The notes: generated by a model from the sequence alone, not told the origin. Counted from the first letter of the stretch, positions 54,067-63,832 are shown. The stretch is 64,000 nucleotides of DNA from Pseudomonadota bacterium (GCA_029779845.1 JAKOZT010000134.1:40448-104447), one strand, 5' to 3'. A program made the numbers and translations.

Positions 54067-54678
54067 ATGAAGACATCGTCGATCCGCTTCATTGCCGCCG
54101 CGGCCACGCTGGCTGCCTCCGCCTCGGCCTTCGCGGTCGCGGTGGGCCAGATCGCGCCCGCCTTCAGCGCCGTCGACACCGCCGGCAAGACCGTCTCGCT
54201 GGCCGACTTCAAGGGCAAGGTGGTGGTGCTCGAATGGGTCAACCCCGGCTGCCCGTTCGTGCGCAAGCACTACGAGAGCGCCAACATGCCGGCGACGCAG
54301 AAGAGCGCGCTGGCGCAGGGCGCGGTGTGGCTGGCGATCAACTCGACGCATACCGGCTCGGGCGACTACCTGCAGCCCGCCGCGCTGGCCGCGTGGATCA
54401 AGGACAAGGGCGGCGTGCCCAGCGCGACGCTGATGGACGCCGACGGCAAGATCGGCCGCGCCTACGGCGCTCGCACGACGCCGCACATGTACATCATCGA
54501 CACGAAGGGCACGCTGGTCTACGCCGGCGCGATCGACAGCAAGCCGACCGCGAACCCGGCCGACATCGCCACCGCCACCAACCACGTCAGGCAGGCGCTC
54601 GCCGAGGTGGCGGCCGGCAAGCCGGTGAGCCAGCCGGTCACGCAGGCCTACGGCTGCTCGATCAAGTACGGCGACTGA
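54067..54678 (+). CDS. Thioredoxin-fold redoxin (AhpC/TSA-like), exported
   Basis: Signal peptide; VGQIAPAFSAVDTAGKTVSLADFKGKVVVLEWVNPGCPFVRKHY. Confidence 0.9.
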   Translation: MKTSSIRFIAAAATLAASASAFAVAVGQIAPAFSAVDTAGKTVSLADFKGKVVVLEWVNPGCPFVRKHYESANMPATQKSALAQGAVWLAINSTHTGSGDYLQPAALAAWIKDKGGVPSATLMDADGKIGRAYGARTTPHMYIIDTKGTLVYAGAIDSKPTANPADIATATNHVRQALAEVAAGKPVSQPVTQAYGCSIKYGD

Positions 54679-54693
54679 TCGGCCGATCAGCCA

Positions 54694-55596
54694 TCAGCCC
54701 ACCGCGAAGTTGACCGGCAGCCCCGGCACGTCGACCTCGAAGGCGAGCACGCAGCCCGCCGCCGGCTGTGCGGCCAGTTCGCTTTCCGGCCGCTTGTCGC
54801 GCGCGGTGGTCACATAGATCGTCTTCAGGTCGGCGCCGCCGAAGCAGGGCATGGTCGCGCAGCGCACCGGCAGCGCCAGCTCGCGCACGGTCTCGCCGCT
54901 CGGCGAAAGACGCAGCAGGCGCTGGCCCTCGAACATCGCCACCCAGTAGCAGCCTTCGGCGTCCACCGCCGCGCCGTCGGGGCGGCCGCCGTAACTCTCC
55001 AGCGGCTGTCCGGCCTGCTTGAGCGGAAAGCGCGCGAACACGCGCCGGCTGCTGAGCTCGCCGGTCGAGGGCTCGAAATCGAAGGCGTGGATGGTGTGGG
55101 CCGTGGTGTCGGTCCAGTACATCGTGCGGCCGTCCGGGCTCCAGGCCAGGCCGTTGGCGACGGTGGCCTCGCCGGCGCGCTTGGCCAGCTTGCCGCCGGC
55201 CCAGCAGTGCAGCGTCGCCTTCGCCGCATCGCGCGGCTCGTAGATCGTGCCGGCCCAGAAGCGCCCTTGCGGATCGCACTTGCCGTCGTTGAAGCGCTCG
55301 TGCGCCGGGTCGTAGGGCGGCTCGGCGAGCCGCGTGCGTTCGCCGCTGGCAGGGTCGAAGCGGAACAGGCCGTCGCGCATCGCCAGCAGCAGCGTGCCGT
55401 CCAGGCAGGGCGCGCAGCTGCCGGGTTCGGACTCCAGCTCCCAGTGCTTCAGTTCGCCGCTCGCCGGATCGAAACGGTTCAGCCGCCGGCCCGGAATGTC
55501 GACGTAGTAGAGCGCCGCTTCGCGCGGATGCCAGAACGGCGATTCGCCGAGCCGCGCGGGGGAAGCGACGGCGACGCGGATCTCCGGCTCGTTCAC
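54694..55596 (-). CDS. SMP-30/gluconolactonase/LRE family protein
   Basis: LGESPFWHPREAALYYVDIPGRRLNRFDPASGE...NDGKCDPQGRFWAGTI...NGLAWSPDGRTMYWTDT; GTG start. Confidence 0.93.
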   Translation of the reverse strand: MNEPEIRVAVASPARLGESPFWHPREAALYYVDIPGRRLNRFDPASGELKHWELESEPGSCAPCLDGTLLLAMRDGLFRFDPASGERTRLAEPPYDPAHERFNDGKCDPQGRFWAGTIYEPRDAAKATLHCWAGGKLAKRAGEATVANGLAWSPDGRTMYWTDTTAHTIHAFDFEPSTGELSSRRVFARFPLKQAGQPLESYGGRPDGAAVDAEGCYWVAMFEGQRLLRLSPSGETVRELALPVRCATMPCFGGADLKTIYVTTARDKRPESELAAQPAAGCVLAFEVDVPGLPVNFAVG

Positions 55597-56459
55597 AGCA
55601 CGCCCACGTCGAGCTGCATCCACGCGCGCGTGCTCTCGCCCGGCGCGAGGCTGCGCAGGCCGTGGGCGAGCGGATCGGCCATGTGGATCGCGTTGCTGAC
55701 GTGGCTGACCGGCTCGACGCAGAAGTAGTCCTTGGTCTGCGGCGTGTAGACCACCAGCCGGTCGAGCGAGGAGGTGAGCTGCAGCGAGAAGCGCTCGTCG
55801 CGGATGCGCGCCGCGCCGCGCCAGCCGTCGAAGCAGTGGTCGAAGTCGAGGTGCGCCACGTCGCCGTCGATGCCGGGCTGCGCCACCTTGCGCACCGGCA
55901 GCTGCAGCGCGTCCTTGTCCCAGCGGCCCGCGACTTCGGCATGCAGCCGGCTGCGCGCGCGCTTGGGGAAGTACGGGTGCCAGCCCAGGCCGACGGGCTG
56001 CGCGGCTTCGGCGAGACTGGTCAGCACCATCTCGACGTGCAGCGACTGCGGGCCGAGCGTGAAGTACTGGCTGGCCTCGAAGGCGAACGGCCAGTCGGCG
56101 TCGGGCGCATGGCGGTAGCGCAGCACCACTTCGAGCGCGCTCGACGACACCGTCTCCCAGGGGCGCTGCCAGCCGACGCCGTGCAGCGAGTGCGGCCCGT
56201 CGTCGGCGCTGGCGCGCGTCGTGTAGTCGTGCCCCTTCCAGCGAAAGCGGGCGTGGCCGAGGCGGTTGGAATACGGCAGCAGCGGGTAGCAGGCGGAGGC
56301 GCGCGAACCCGCCAGCTCGACCGGCTCGCTGCTGCGCAGGATCGGCGTCTCGCCGTGCCAGAGGCCTGCGATGCAGCCGCCGAGGTCGGGGCGCAGCGCC
56401 AGGCGCAGCGCGCCGGCGTGGAGTTCGAAGCTGTGGGTGGTGGAGGCGTGGGATGTCAT
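55593..56459 (-). CDS. Aldose 1-epimerase family protein
   Basis: YPLLPYSNRLGHARFRWKGHDYT...HSLHGVGWQRPWE...LGWHPYFPKR. Confidence 0.93.
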   Translation of the reverse strand: MTSHASTTHSFELHAGALRLALRPDLGGCIAGLWHGETPILRSSEPVELAGSRASACYPLLPYSNRLGHARFRWKGHDYTTRASADDGPHSLHGVGWQRPWETVSSSALEVVLRYRHAPDADWPFAFEASQYFTLGPQSLHVEMVLTSLAEAAQPVGLGWHPYFPKRARSRLHAEVAGRWDKDALQLPVRKVAQPGIDGDVAHLDFDHCFDGWRGAARIRDERFSLQLTSSLDRLVVYTPQTKDYFCVEPVSHVSNAIHMADPLAHGLRSLAPGESTRAWMQLDVGVL

Positions 56460-56466
56460 GCGGGAA

Positions 56467-57273
56467 TCAGTAGCCTTGGGTTCCGGACGACACCGAGTGC
56501 ACATGCTCGCTGCCCGAGGTGCGCAATGCGGCGATGGCGGCGCGCGCGCCCTGCATGTACAGCCCGAGGTCGGAGCCGACCGCGACGAAGTCGAAACCCG
56601 CCGCGCGGTACTGCGCCACCGCCTCCGGGCTGCCGCCGATCGTGCCGACCGGTATGCCGATCGCCTTGCAGCGCAGCACGGCCTGCGACATCAGGTCCAT
56701 CACCGCCGGGTGGGTCAGGTGGCCCACGTGGCCCATCGAGGCCGACAGGTCGCTCGGCCCGATGAACAGGCCGTCGACGCCGTCGACCGAGGCGATCGCC
56801 TCGAGCTGCCGCACCGCCTGCACGGTCTCGAGCTGCGCGATCACGCCCATGCCCTTGTTCGCGTTGGAGATGTAGTTCGGCAGCGTGCCGAAGCGGCTGG
56901 CGCGGCTCATCGTCGAGATGCCGCGCAGGCCCTGCGGCGGGTAGCGCGTGGCGGCCACCGCGCGCGCCGCCTCGTCGGCGTTCTGCACGAAGGGGAACAT
57001 CACCGTGGTCGCGCCGGCGTCGAGCACGCGCTTGACCAGCACCGCGTCGTTCCAGGCCACGCGCACGATGGGCACCATCTTCGTGGCCGACAGCGCCTGC
57101 AGCATCTGCACGACGTCCATCATGTCGACCGGCGAGTGCTCCATGTCGAGCACCGCCCAGTCGAAGCCGGCATGGCCGGTGGCCTCGGCCACCAGCGGAC
57201 TGGCCGACATCACCCAGGTGCCCACCGGCGGGTGGCCGCCGGCGGACTTGAGCAGTTGCCGGAAAGGATTCAT
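56467..57273 (-). CDS. HpcH/HpaI family aldolase
   Basis: AGFDWAVLDMEHSPVDMMDVVQMLQAL...TVMFPFVQNADEAARAVAATRYPPQGLRGI...IGPSDLSASMG. Confidence 0.94.
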   Translation of the reverse strand: MNPFRQLLKSAGGHPPVGTWVMSASPLVAEATGHAGFDWAVLDMEHSPVDMMDVVQMLQALSATKMVPIVRVAWNDAVLVKRVLDAGATTVMFPFVQNADEAARAVAATRYPPQGLRGISTMSRASRFGTLPNYISNANKGMGVIAQLETVQAVRQLEAIASVDGVDGLFIGPSDLSASMGHVGHLTHPAVMDLMSQAVLRCKAIGIPVGTIGGSPEAVAQYRAAGFDFVAVGSDLGLYMQGARAAIAALRTSGSEHVHSVSSGTQGY

Positions 57274-57295
57274 GGCGTGCTCCTTCTTCTCTTCG

Positions 57296-57820
57296 TCAGT
57301 AGCGGCTCGGGCTGTCCGCGAGGTCGGCGCGCAGGTAGTGCGCGCCGGGCAGGGGGTTGAAGTAGTAGGGCGCGGTCTCGGCGAAGCCCAGCGAGGCGTA
57401 CAGCTCGCGCGCGGCCTCCATGTCGTCGAGCGTGTCGAGCAGCATCACCGAGTAGCCGCAGCGGCGCGCCTCGTCCATCAGCGCCTCGGCGAGACGGCGG
57501 CCGAGGCCGAAGCGGCGGAACGCGGGGCGCACGTAGAGGCGCTTCATCTCGCAGGCGTTGGCGTGGTCGACGTCGTGCAGCGCGCGCATCGCGCCGCAGC
57601 CGGCCACCTCGCCGTCGACCAGCGCCAGCAGCAGCTGCCCGGCCGGCGCGGCGTAGTCGCCCGGCAGCGTGGCCAGTTCTTCCTCGAAGCCCTGGAAGCA
57701 CAGGTCCACGCCCAGGCCTTCGGCGTATTCGCGGAAGATCGCGCGCACGGCGTCGATCGCTTCTGCCCCTTCGGGTACGACGAGGCGGATGTCGGGGCCG
57801 ATGTCGGCGGTCATGGGCAT
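57296..57820 (-). CDS. GNAT family N-acetyltransferase
   Basis: CEMKRLYVRPAFRRFGLGRRLAEALMDEARRCGYSVMLLDTLDDMEAARELYASLGF. Confidence 0.93.
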   Translation of the reverse strand: MPMTADIGPDIRLVVPEGAEAIDAVRAIFREYAEGLGVDLCFQGFEEELATLPGDYAAPAGQLLLALVDGEVAGCGAMRALHDVDHANACEMKRLYVRPAFRRFGLGRRLAEALMDEARRCGYSVMLLDTLDDMEAARELYASLGFAETAPYYFNPLPGAHYLRADLADSPSRY

Positions 57821-57880
57821 GTCGTCGGGTCTGCAAGGCCGACGATAACGCCTCCGGCGCCCACCGGGGCGCGACCCCGG

Positions 57881-58852
57881 TCAAGCGCCCGTCAGCACCC
57901 GCGCGAACAGCGCGCTGTCGACGTTGCCGCCGCTGAGCGCGAGGCCGACGCGCCGGCCCGCCCAGCGCTCGCGCTGCTGCAGCAGCGCGGCGAGCGCGGC
58001 GGCTCCCGCGCCTTCGGCGACGTTGTGGGTGTCGGCGAACAGCGCGCGCATCGCGTGAGCGACTTCGTCGTCGGTGACGCTCACGATCTCATCGACCTCG
58101 CGGCGGATGATCGCCAGCGCCTGCGGCTCCGGCACGCGGCAGGCCATGCCGTCGGCGAGCTGCGTGCTGACCGGCGCCTCGATGGCGCGGCCGGCCTCGA
58201 ACGACAGGCGGTAGGCCGGCGCGTGCGCCGACACCACGCCGACGATGCGCGTGGCCACGCCGCTGGCGGCGCGCGCCGCGGCGCAGGCGCAGATGCCGGA
58301 GCCCAGGCCGATGGGCACGAACACCGCCTCGGGCGCCTTGCCGGGCGCGAAGTGGCCGAAGAACTCCATCCAGTACGTCGCGACGCCGCGCACCAGATCG
58401 ATGTCGAACGACGGCACCATCAGCGCGCCGCGCTCGGCGGCCAGCGTCGCGGCATGCTCGCGCGCGGCCTGGAAATCCTCGCCGTGTTCGATCAGCTCGG
58501 CGCCGAGCGCGTGCATCGCGGCGTTCTTCTCCCGCGAGTTGCCGTGCGGCACGACGATGATCGAGCGCAGGCCGTGGCGCGCCGCGGCGTAGGCGATCGA
58601 CTGGCCGTGGTTGCCGCGCGTCGCGCTGATCACGGCGCGCACGTTCGGCTCGCGGCGCGTCAGCGCATCCATGTAGACCAGCCCGCCGCGCAGCTTGAAG
58701 GCGCCCACCGGCGTGTGGTTCTCGTGCTTGACCCACACCTGCGCGCCGCAGCGCGCATCGAGCAGCGGCCAGCGCTGCTGCGGCGTCGGCGGCATGGCCT
58801 GGCGAACGATTTCGAGCGCGCCGAGCAGCGAGTCGCGGTTTGGCAGGGTCAT
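57881..58852 (-). CDS. PLP-dependent threonine dehydratase-like enzyme
   Basis: KHENHTPVGAFKLRGGLVYM (PLP Lys), ISATRGNHGQSIAYAA, PIGLGSGICA. Confidence 0.93.
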   Translation of the reverse strand: MTLPNRDSLLGALEIVRQAMPPTPQQRWPLLDARCGAQVWVKHENHTPVGAFKLRGGLVYMDALTRREPNVRAVISATRGNHGQSIAYAAARHGLRSIIVVPHGNSREKNAAMHALGAELIEHGEDFQAAREHAATLAAERGALMVPSFDIDLVRGVATYWMEFFGHFAPGKAPEAVFVPIGLGSGICACAAARAASGVATRIVGVVSAHAPAYRLSFEAGRAIEAPVSTQLADGMACRVPEPQALAIIRREVDEIVSVTDDEVAHAMRALFADTHNVAEGAGAAALAALLQQRERWAGRRVGLALSGGNVDSALFARVLTGA

Positions 58853-59445
58853 GCGATGAATCCTTCGAGGCGGATGCGGCCGTTGGGGGAATCGATCTGC
58901 GCGACGCAGGCCTTCGCGTCGAACGCGGCCAGCCGCAGCGGGCTGGCCGGCAGCTGATCGGCCGGGTGCACATCGCCCCATTCGATCAGCGTCGGCAGCG
59001 CGCCGCCGCCCGGGCGGCGGCCGTCCGCGCGCACCGCGATGCGCCAGCGCAGCAGGCCCTGCGGCGTGGCGCGTTCGGCGGCGAGGATCTCGCCACGGTC
59101 GACGCCGGCCGCAGCCGACGCCGCGCATTCGGCCGCGAGGTCGTCGCAGCGCGCCACCCAGTGGATCAGGCGCGGTTGTTCGGCGAGCGCCGCTTGCAGC
59201 ACGGGGTCGTCCAGTTCGAACCAGCGCCGGCGCGAAGGCGCAGGCGCCTCGGGGTCGATCGCGATGACCTCGAGGTAGCAACGCGGAAAGGCTTGCGACG
59301 ACAGCGACAGCAGCCGGTTGTGCGTGCCCATCAGCGCATGCTTGCCGCCGGGGCCGGGCGCGACGCCGAAGGTGGCTTCGCACCAGGCCGCGCCTTGGTC
59401 CAGCGTGGCCGCGCCGATCACGAGGTGGTCGATCTGCCGGCTCAC
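58849..59445 (-). CDS. VOC/glyoxalase-like domain protein
   Basis: VSRQIDHLVIGAATLDQGAAWCEATFGVAPGPGGKHALMGTHNRLLSL; GTG start. Confidence 0.85.
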   Translation of the reverse strand: MSRQIDHLVIGAATLDQGAAWCEATFGVAPGPGGKHALMGTHNRLLSLSSQAFPRCYLEVIAIDPEAPAPSRRRWFELDDPVLQAALAEQPRLIHWVARCDDLAAECAASAAAGVDRGEILAAERATPQGLLRWRIAVRADGRRPGGGALPTLIEWGDVHPADQLPASPLRLAAFDAKACVAQIDSPNGRIRLEGFIA

Positions 59446-60278
59446 AGCGAGACGCGCCCGTCGATCAGCACCACGCTGTCGCCGCCGATCCAGACCTCGC
59501 CGTCGCGCTGTTCGACATGCACGCGCCCGGCGCGGCCCATCGCCGTGCCCTGGGAGGCGACGTAACGCGGCGGCAGCATGCCCGCCCCGATCAGCCACTG
59601 CGCCAGCCCGGCGTTCAGGCTGCCGGTGACCGGATCCTCCTGCACGCCCAGCGTCGGCACGAAGGCGCGCACCTCGATGTCCGCCGCGCCGCCCGGCCAG
59701 GGCGCGGCGACGCCCAGTTCCAGCGCGTCCATCGCGGCGAAGTCGGGTTGCAGCGCCAGCAGCTCGTTGCGCGAGCCGAGCATCACCGCGATGAAGTTCG
59801 GCCCGTTGGCGACCCAGTTCGACGCGCGGATCGCGTCGCGCGGGATCTTCAGGCAGCGCGCGATCTGCGCCAGCGTCGCTTCATCGACCGCGCCGCTGCG
59901 CCGCAAGGGCGGCGCGGCGAACGCCAGGCGCGTGCCGTCGCGGCGCACGCGCACCAGGCCGACGCCGCATTCCTGCACCACTTCGTCGTCGCGCCAAGCG
60001 CGCCCGCCGGCGGCAAGCCAGGCGTGGCAGCTGCCCAGCGTCGGGTGGCCGGCGAAGGGCAGTTCGCGGTCCGGCGTGAAGATACGCACGCGGTAGTCGG
60101 CGCCGGCTTGCGTGGGCGGCAGCAGGAAGGTGGTTTCGCTGAGGTTGGTCCAGCGCGCGAAGGCGGCCATCTGCGCATCGCTCAGGCCCTGCGCGTCGTG
60201 CACCACGGCGAGCGGGTTGCCCTTCAGCGGCTGGTCGCTGAAGACGTCGAGCTGGGTGAACTTCCTCGCCGTGCTCAT
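59442..60278 (-). CDS. PhzF family phenazine biosynthesis-like isomerase
   Basis: FTQLDVFSDQPLKGNPLAVVHDAQGLSDAQMAAFARWTNLSETTFLLPP...RELPFAGHPTLGS. Confidence 0.95.
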   Translation of the reverse strand: MSTARKFTQLDVFSDQPLKGNPLAVVHDAQGLSDAQMAAFARWTNLSETTFLLPPTQAGADYRVRIFTPDRELPFAGHPTLGSCHAWLAAGGRAWRDDEVVQECGVGLVRVRRDGTRLAFAAPPLRRSGAVDEATLAQIARCLKIPRDAIRASNWVANGPNFIAVMLGSRNELLALQPDFAAMDALELGVAAPWPGGAADIEVRAFVPTLGVQEDPVTGSLNAGLAQWLIGAGMLPPRYVASQGTAMGRAGRVHVEQRDGEVWIGGDSVVLIDGRVSL

Positions 60279-61441
60279 GCGTGCTCCTTCAAGGTCTTCG
60301 CCAGCAGCGCGACGCCGCGTGCGATGTCGTCCGGCGGCACGGTGACGAAGCTCAGCCGCAGCGTGTTGGCCTTGGCATGGTCGGCGAAGAAGGCCGCGCC
60401 GGGCACGTAGGCCATGCCGTTGTCCACCGCCTTGGGCAGCAGCGCGGTGGCGTCCATGCCCTCGGGCAGTTCGACCCAGAAGAACATGCCGCCGGCCGGC
60501 ACCTGCCAGCGGCAGCCGGCCGGCAGGTGATGTTCGAGCGCCGTGCGCATCGCATCGCGCTGCGCCTTGTAGCGCGCGCGCACCGTCGGCACGTGGTCGC
60601 GCAGGAAGCCGTCGCGGATCACCTCGTGCACCACGCGCTGGTTGAAGCCGGGCGTGTGCAGGTCGGCGGCCTGCTTGGCCTGCAAGAGCTTGGAGAAGAT
60701 CGCCTCCGGTGCGACCACGTAGCCGAGGCGCAGCCCCGGCGCCAGCACCTTGGAGAACGAGCCGAGGTAGATGCTGTTGCCCGGCGCGCGCGCCGACAGC
60801 GGCGGCGGCGGCGCGGCGTCGAACCACAGCTCGCCGTAGGGGTTGTCCTCGACGACCGGCAGGCCCATCGCCAGTGCCTTGTCGGCCAGCACGAGGCGCC
60901 GCGCCGCGCTCATGCAGCGTCCGCTCGGGTTCTGGAAATTCGGCAGCAGGTAGACGAAGCGCGCGCCGCGCGCGGCGTCCAGCGCCTCGGGCAGCGGGCC
61001 GTCGTCGTCGCCCTCGACCGAGATCACCTCCGGCTCGTAGGGCGCGAAGGCCTGCAAGGCGCCCAGGTAGGTGGGCCGCTCGACCGCCACGCCGCTGCCG
61101 GCGTCGATCAGCACCTTGCCGACCAGGTCCAGCCCCTGCTGCGAGCCGGTGGTGATCAGCACCTGCGAGGCGTCGCAGGCCAGCCCCTGCGCGCCCATCT
61201 CGGCGGCCACCCACTCGCGCAGCGGGCCGAAGCCCTCGCTGGCGGCGTATTGCAGCGCCTCGCGCGGCGTGTCGCGCAGCACGCGCTCGCAGGCGGCGCG
61301 CATCGCCTCGACCGGGAAGCTCTCCGGCGCCGGCAGGCCGCCGGCCAGCGAGACGATGCCGGGCTTCTCGGTGACCTTGAGGATCTCGCGGATCACCGAG
61401 GGGTTCATGCGTTCGGCGCGGCGGGCGAGGACGAAGCTCAT
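60275..61441 (-). CDS. PLP-dependent aminotransferase, class I/II (2-aminoadipate aminotransferase-like)
   Basis: PGIVSLAGGLPAPESFPVEAM, TTGSQQGLDLVGKVLID, YLLPNFQNPSGRCMS, YLGSFSKVLAPGLRLGYVVAP. Confidence 0.94.
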   Translation of the reverse strand: MSFVLARRAERMNPSVIREILKVTEKPGIVSLAGGLPAPESFPVEAMRAACERVLRDTPREALQYAASEGFGPLREWVAAEMGAQGLACDASQVLITTGSQQGLDLVGKVLIDAGSGVAVERPTYLGALQAFAPYEPEVISVEGDDDGPLPEALDAARGARFVYLLPNFQNPSGRCMSAARRLVLADKALAMGLPVVEDNPYGELWFDAAPPPPLSARAPGNSIYLGSFSKVLAPGLRLGYVVAPEAIFSKLLQAKQAADLHTPGFNQRVVHEVIRDGFLRDHVPTVRARYKAQRDAMRTALEHHLPAGCRWQVPAGGMFFWVELPEGMDATALLPKAVDNGMAYVPGAAFFADHAKANTLRLSFVTVPPDDIARGVALLAKTLKEHA

Positions 61442-61491
61442 GCGGGGGTTCTCCGAGGAACGGGGCGATGCCCGCAGTCTAGGCACACCAC

Positions 61492-61539
61492 CAGCACAGT
61501 GGCAGTACACTTTGCCGGATCTGATCTCGCACTGTACTG
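61492..61539. promoter_or_regulatory. Three CAGTACAGT-type half sites between aminotransferase and MocR genes
   Basis: CAGCACAGT (61492-61500), CAGTACACT (61503-61511), ACTGTACTG (61531-61539, inverted). Confidence 0.6.
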
Positions 61540-62997
61540 ATGAGCCGGCCAGCACACGCCCTGCCCGCCGCGCCGCTTTCGCGCGGCGCCGACAGCACGC
61601 TCACCGAGCAGCTCGCGGCGCGTTTCGCCGAGCGCATCCGCGCCCGGCTGCTGGCGCCCGGCGCGAGGCTGCCCTCGGTGCGCGAGTGCGCACGCCGCCA
61701 CGCGGTGAGCCCGACCACGGTGGTTTCCGCCTACGACCAGCTGCTCGCCCAAGGGCTGGTGGAAGCGCGCGCGCAGCGCGGCTTCTTCGTGCGCGCGCCG
61801 CTGGGCGAAGCGGCCGCCGGTCCGGCCCGCAGCGCCGCGGCCGCACCGCGCGCGCCGGTGCCGATCAGCGCCACCACGCTGATCCGCGGCATGTTCCAGC
61901 CGCCCGGCGCGCAGCCGATGCCGGGCCTGGGCACGCTGCCGGTGGAGTGGCTCGACGCCCCGCTGCTGGCCGCCGCGATGCGCAAGGCCGGCGCCCAGCT
62001 CGGCCGCGGCGCCCTGCAGTACGGCGAGCCGGCCGGCGAGGCGCGCCTGCGCCGCGCGCTGGCGGCGCGGCTGGCCGAACACGGCATCAATGCCGGCAGC
62101 GAGCAGATCGTCACCACCATGGGCGCGACGCACGCGCTGGACATCGTCACACGCACGCTGCTCAAGCCGGGCGAATCGGTGCTGGTCGACGAGCCGGGCT
62201 GGTCGGTGGAGTACGCGCGGCTGGCGGCGCTGGGCATGCGCGTGCTGCCGGTGCCGCGCGGCCCCGAGGGGCCGGACCTGGCCGCGATGCAGCGCCTGAT
62301 CGAGGCCCAGCCGGAGGCGGCGCGGCCGCGCCTGTACGTCACCGTCTCGGTGCTGCACAACCCGACCGGCGCGTCGCTGAGCCTGCAATCGGCGCACAAG
62401 GTCTTGCAGCTGGCGCAGGCGCACGACTTCGCGATCGTCGAGGACGACACCTACGCGCACATCGCGCCGGCGCACCTGCCGCGCCTGGCGGCGCTGGACG
62501 CGCTGGAGCGCACCGTCTACGTCGGCGGCTTCTCGAAGATCCTCACGCCGAGCTGGCGCGTCGGCTACATCGCCGCGCCGGCGCGCTGGGTCGATCGCCT
62601 GATCGACACCAAGCTGCTGGGCACGCTGACCACGCCGTCCATGACGGAGTTGGCGCTGGCTCACTGCCTGGAGCAAGGCCTGCTGCGCCGCCACGCCGAG
62701 CGCGTGCAGCGGCTGCTGGCGGCGGCGCGGGAGCGCTCGGTGGCGCTGGCGCGCGCCCACGGCTGCCGCTTCGCCGCCGAGCCGCGCGGGCTGTTCGGCT
62801 GGGTCGACACCGGCGTGGACACCGAGCGCCTCGCCCAGGCGATGCACGACGACGGCTGGCTGATCGCGCCCGGCGCGCTGTTCCACGCCACGCACCGGCC
62901 GACCACCCTGATGCGCATCAACTTCGCGACCACCCAGAACGCCCGCTTCTGGCAGGCCCTGGACGGCGCGCGGAGTGCGCTGCGGCCTCTTTCGTAA
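61540..62997 (+). CDS. MocR/PdxR-type GntR regulator with aminotransferase domain
   Basis: wHTH LTEQLAARFAERIRARLLAPGARLPSVRECARRHAVSPTTVVSAYDQLLAQGLVEARAQRGFFV plus PLP domain with VGGFSKILTPSWRVGYI. Confidence 0.95.
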   Translation: MSRPAHALPAAPLSRGADSTLTEQLAARFAERIRARLLAPGARLPSVRECARRHAVSPTTVVSAYDQLLAQGLVEARAQRGFFVRAPLGEAAAGPARSAAAAPRAPVPISATTLIRGMFQPPGAQPMPGLGTLPVEWLDAPLLAAAMRKAGAQLGRGALQYGEPAGEARLRRALAARLAEHGINAGSEQIVTTMGATHALDIVTRTLLKPGESVLVDEPGWSVEYARLAALGMRVLPVPRGPEGPDLAAMQRLIEAQPEAARPRLYVTVSVLHNPTGASLSLQSAHKVLQLAQAHDFAIVEDDTYAHIAPAHLPRLAALDALERTVYVGGFSKILTPSWRVGYIAAPARWVDRLIDTKLLGTLTTPSMTELALAHCLEQGLLRRHAERVQRLLAAARERSVALARAHGCRFAAEPRGLFGWVDTGVDTERLAQAMHDDGWLIAPGALFHATHRPTTLMRINFATTQNARFWQALDGARSALRPLS

Positions 62998-63028
62998 CGA
63001 CCGGTAACGAGAGAGAATCGCCGCTGCG

Positions 63029-63769
63029 ATGGACAGCGAACTCTTCCAACCCACGTTGCCGCTCGGCGAGCCCGAGCTGATGCGCGCCAGCGCCTACCAG
63101 CGCTACCTCGACGAGCTGCGCAGCAGCTCGGGCGGCATCAGCACGCGCATCTCGCAGCTGAGCCCCTCGCTGAAGGCCGACCTGCTGCGCTTCGGCGACG
63201 ACGGCGGCGCCTCCGAAGTCGTCGAGGTGATGGCCGCCTGCGTGCGCCACGGCAAGCGCGTGACCATCCACATCCAGAGCGACGAGCGCGTCGTGCCGCT
63301 GACGGTGTTCGCGCAGGAGCGGCTGGTGCACTGCCCGGTGTCGCCGGAGGAGCTGTTGGGCAAACCCATGCTCGACCTGAAGGTGATGCACGTGGAGCCG
63401 GCGCTGCTGCAACCGCCCAGCGAGCCGGGCGCGACGCTGGTCGGCGACGCCGACGCGCACTACCCGCTCGCGCCGCTGCTGTGGGAGCTGGCGATGCGCG
63501 GCCTGCGCCGCGAGCTGCTGCCCGAGATCGCCGGCCCGGCGGTGTACCGCGTGGCGCCGGGGCTGGACACCACCTCGCTGCCGGCCAGCGGCGCGGTGAT
63601 GGCCGCCATCCAGCGCCTGGCGCGCCAGGGCGCCTCGCTGAAGGAACTCGCCGACTGGCCCGGCATGGACCGCGAGCGCGCGACGCGGCTGCTCAATGCG
63701 CTGTACCTGCAAAGCGGGCTGATCGTCAGCCGCTCGCATCCCGACGCGGCGCGGGATGCGTGGTTCTGA
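63029..63769 (+). CDS. Conserved-looking hypothetical protein, possible C-terminal winged helix
   Basis: 246-aa ORF; C-terminal MAAIQRLARQGASLKELADWPGMDRERATRLLNALYLQSGLIVSR looks HTH-like. Confidence 0.7.
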   Translation: MDSELFQPTLPLGEPELMRASAYQRYLDELRSSSGGISTRISQLSPSLKADLLRFGDDGGASEVVEVMAACVRHGKRVTIHIQSDERVVPLTVFAQERLVHCPVSPEELLGKPMLDLKVMHVEPALLQPPSEPGATLVGDADAHYPLAPLLWELAMRGLRRELLPEIAGPAVYRVAPGLDTTSLPASGAVMAAIQRLARQGASLKELADWPGMDRERATRLLNALYLQSGLIVSRSHPDAARDAWF

Positions 63770-63832
63770 TACCGACCAGCGATCAATCGTTCAGAAAGCC
63801 GGCAGCGTGGTCCAAGCGGCAAAGGGCCGTGC

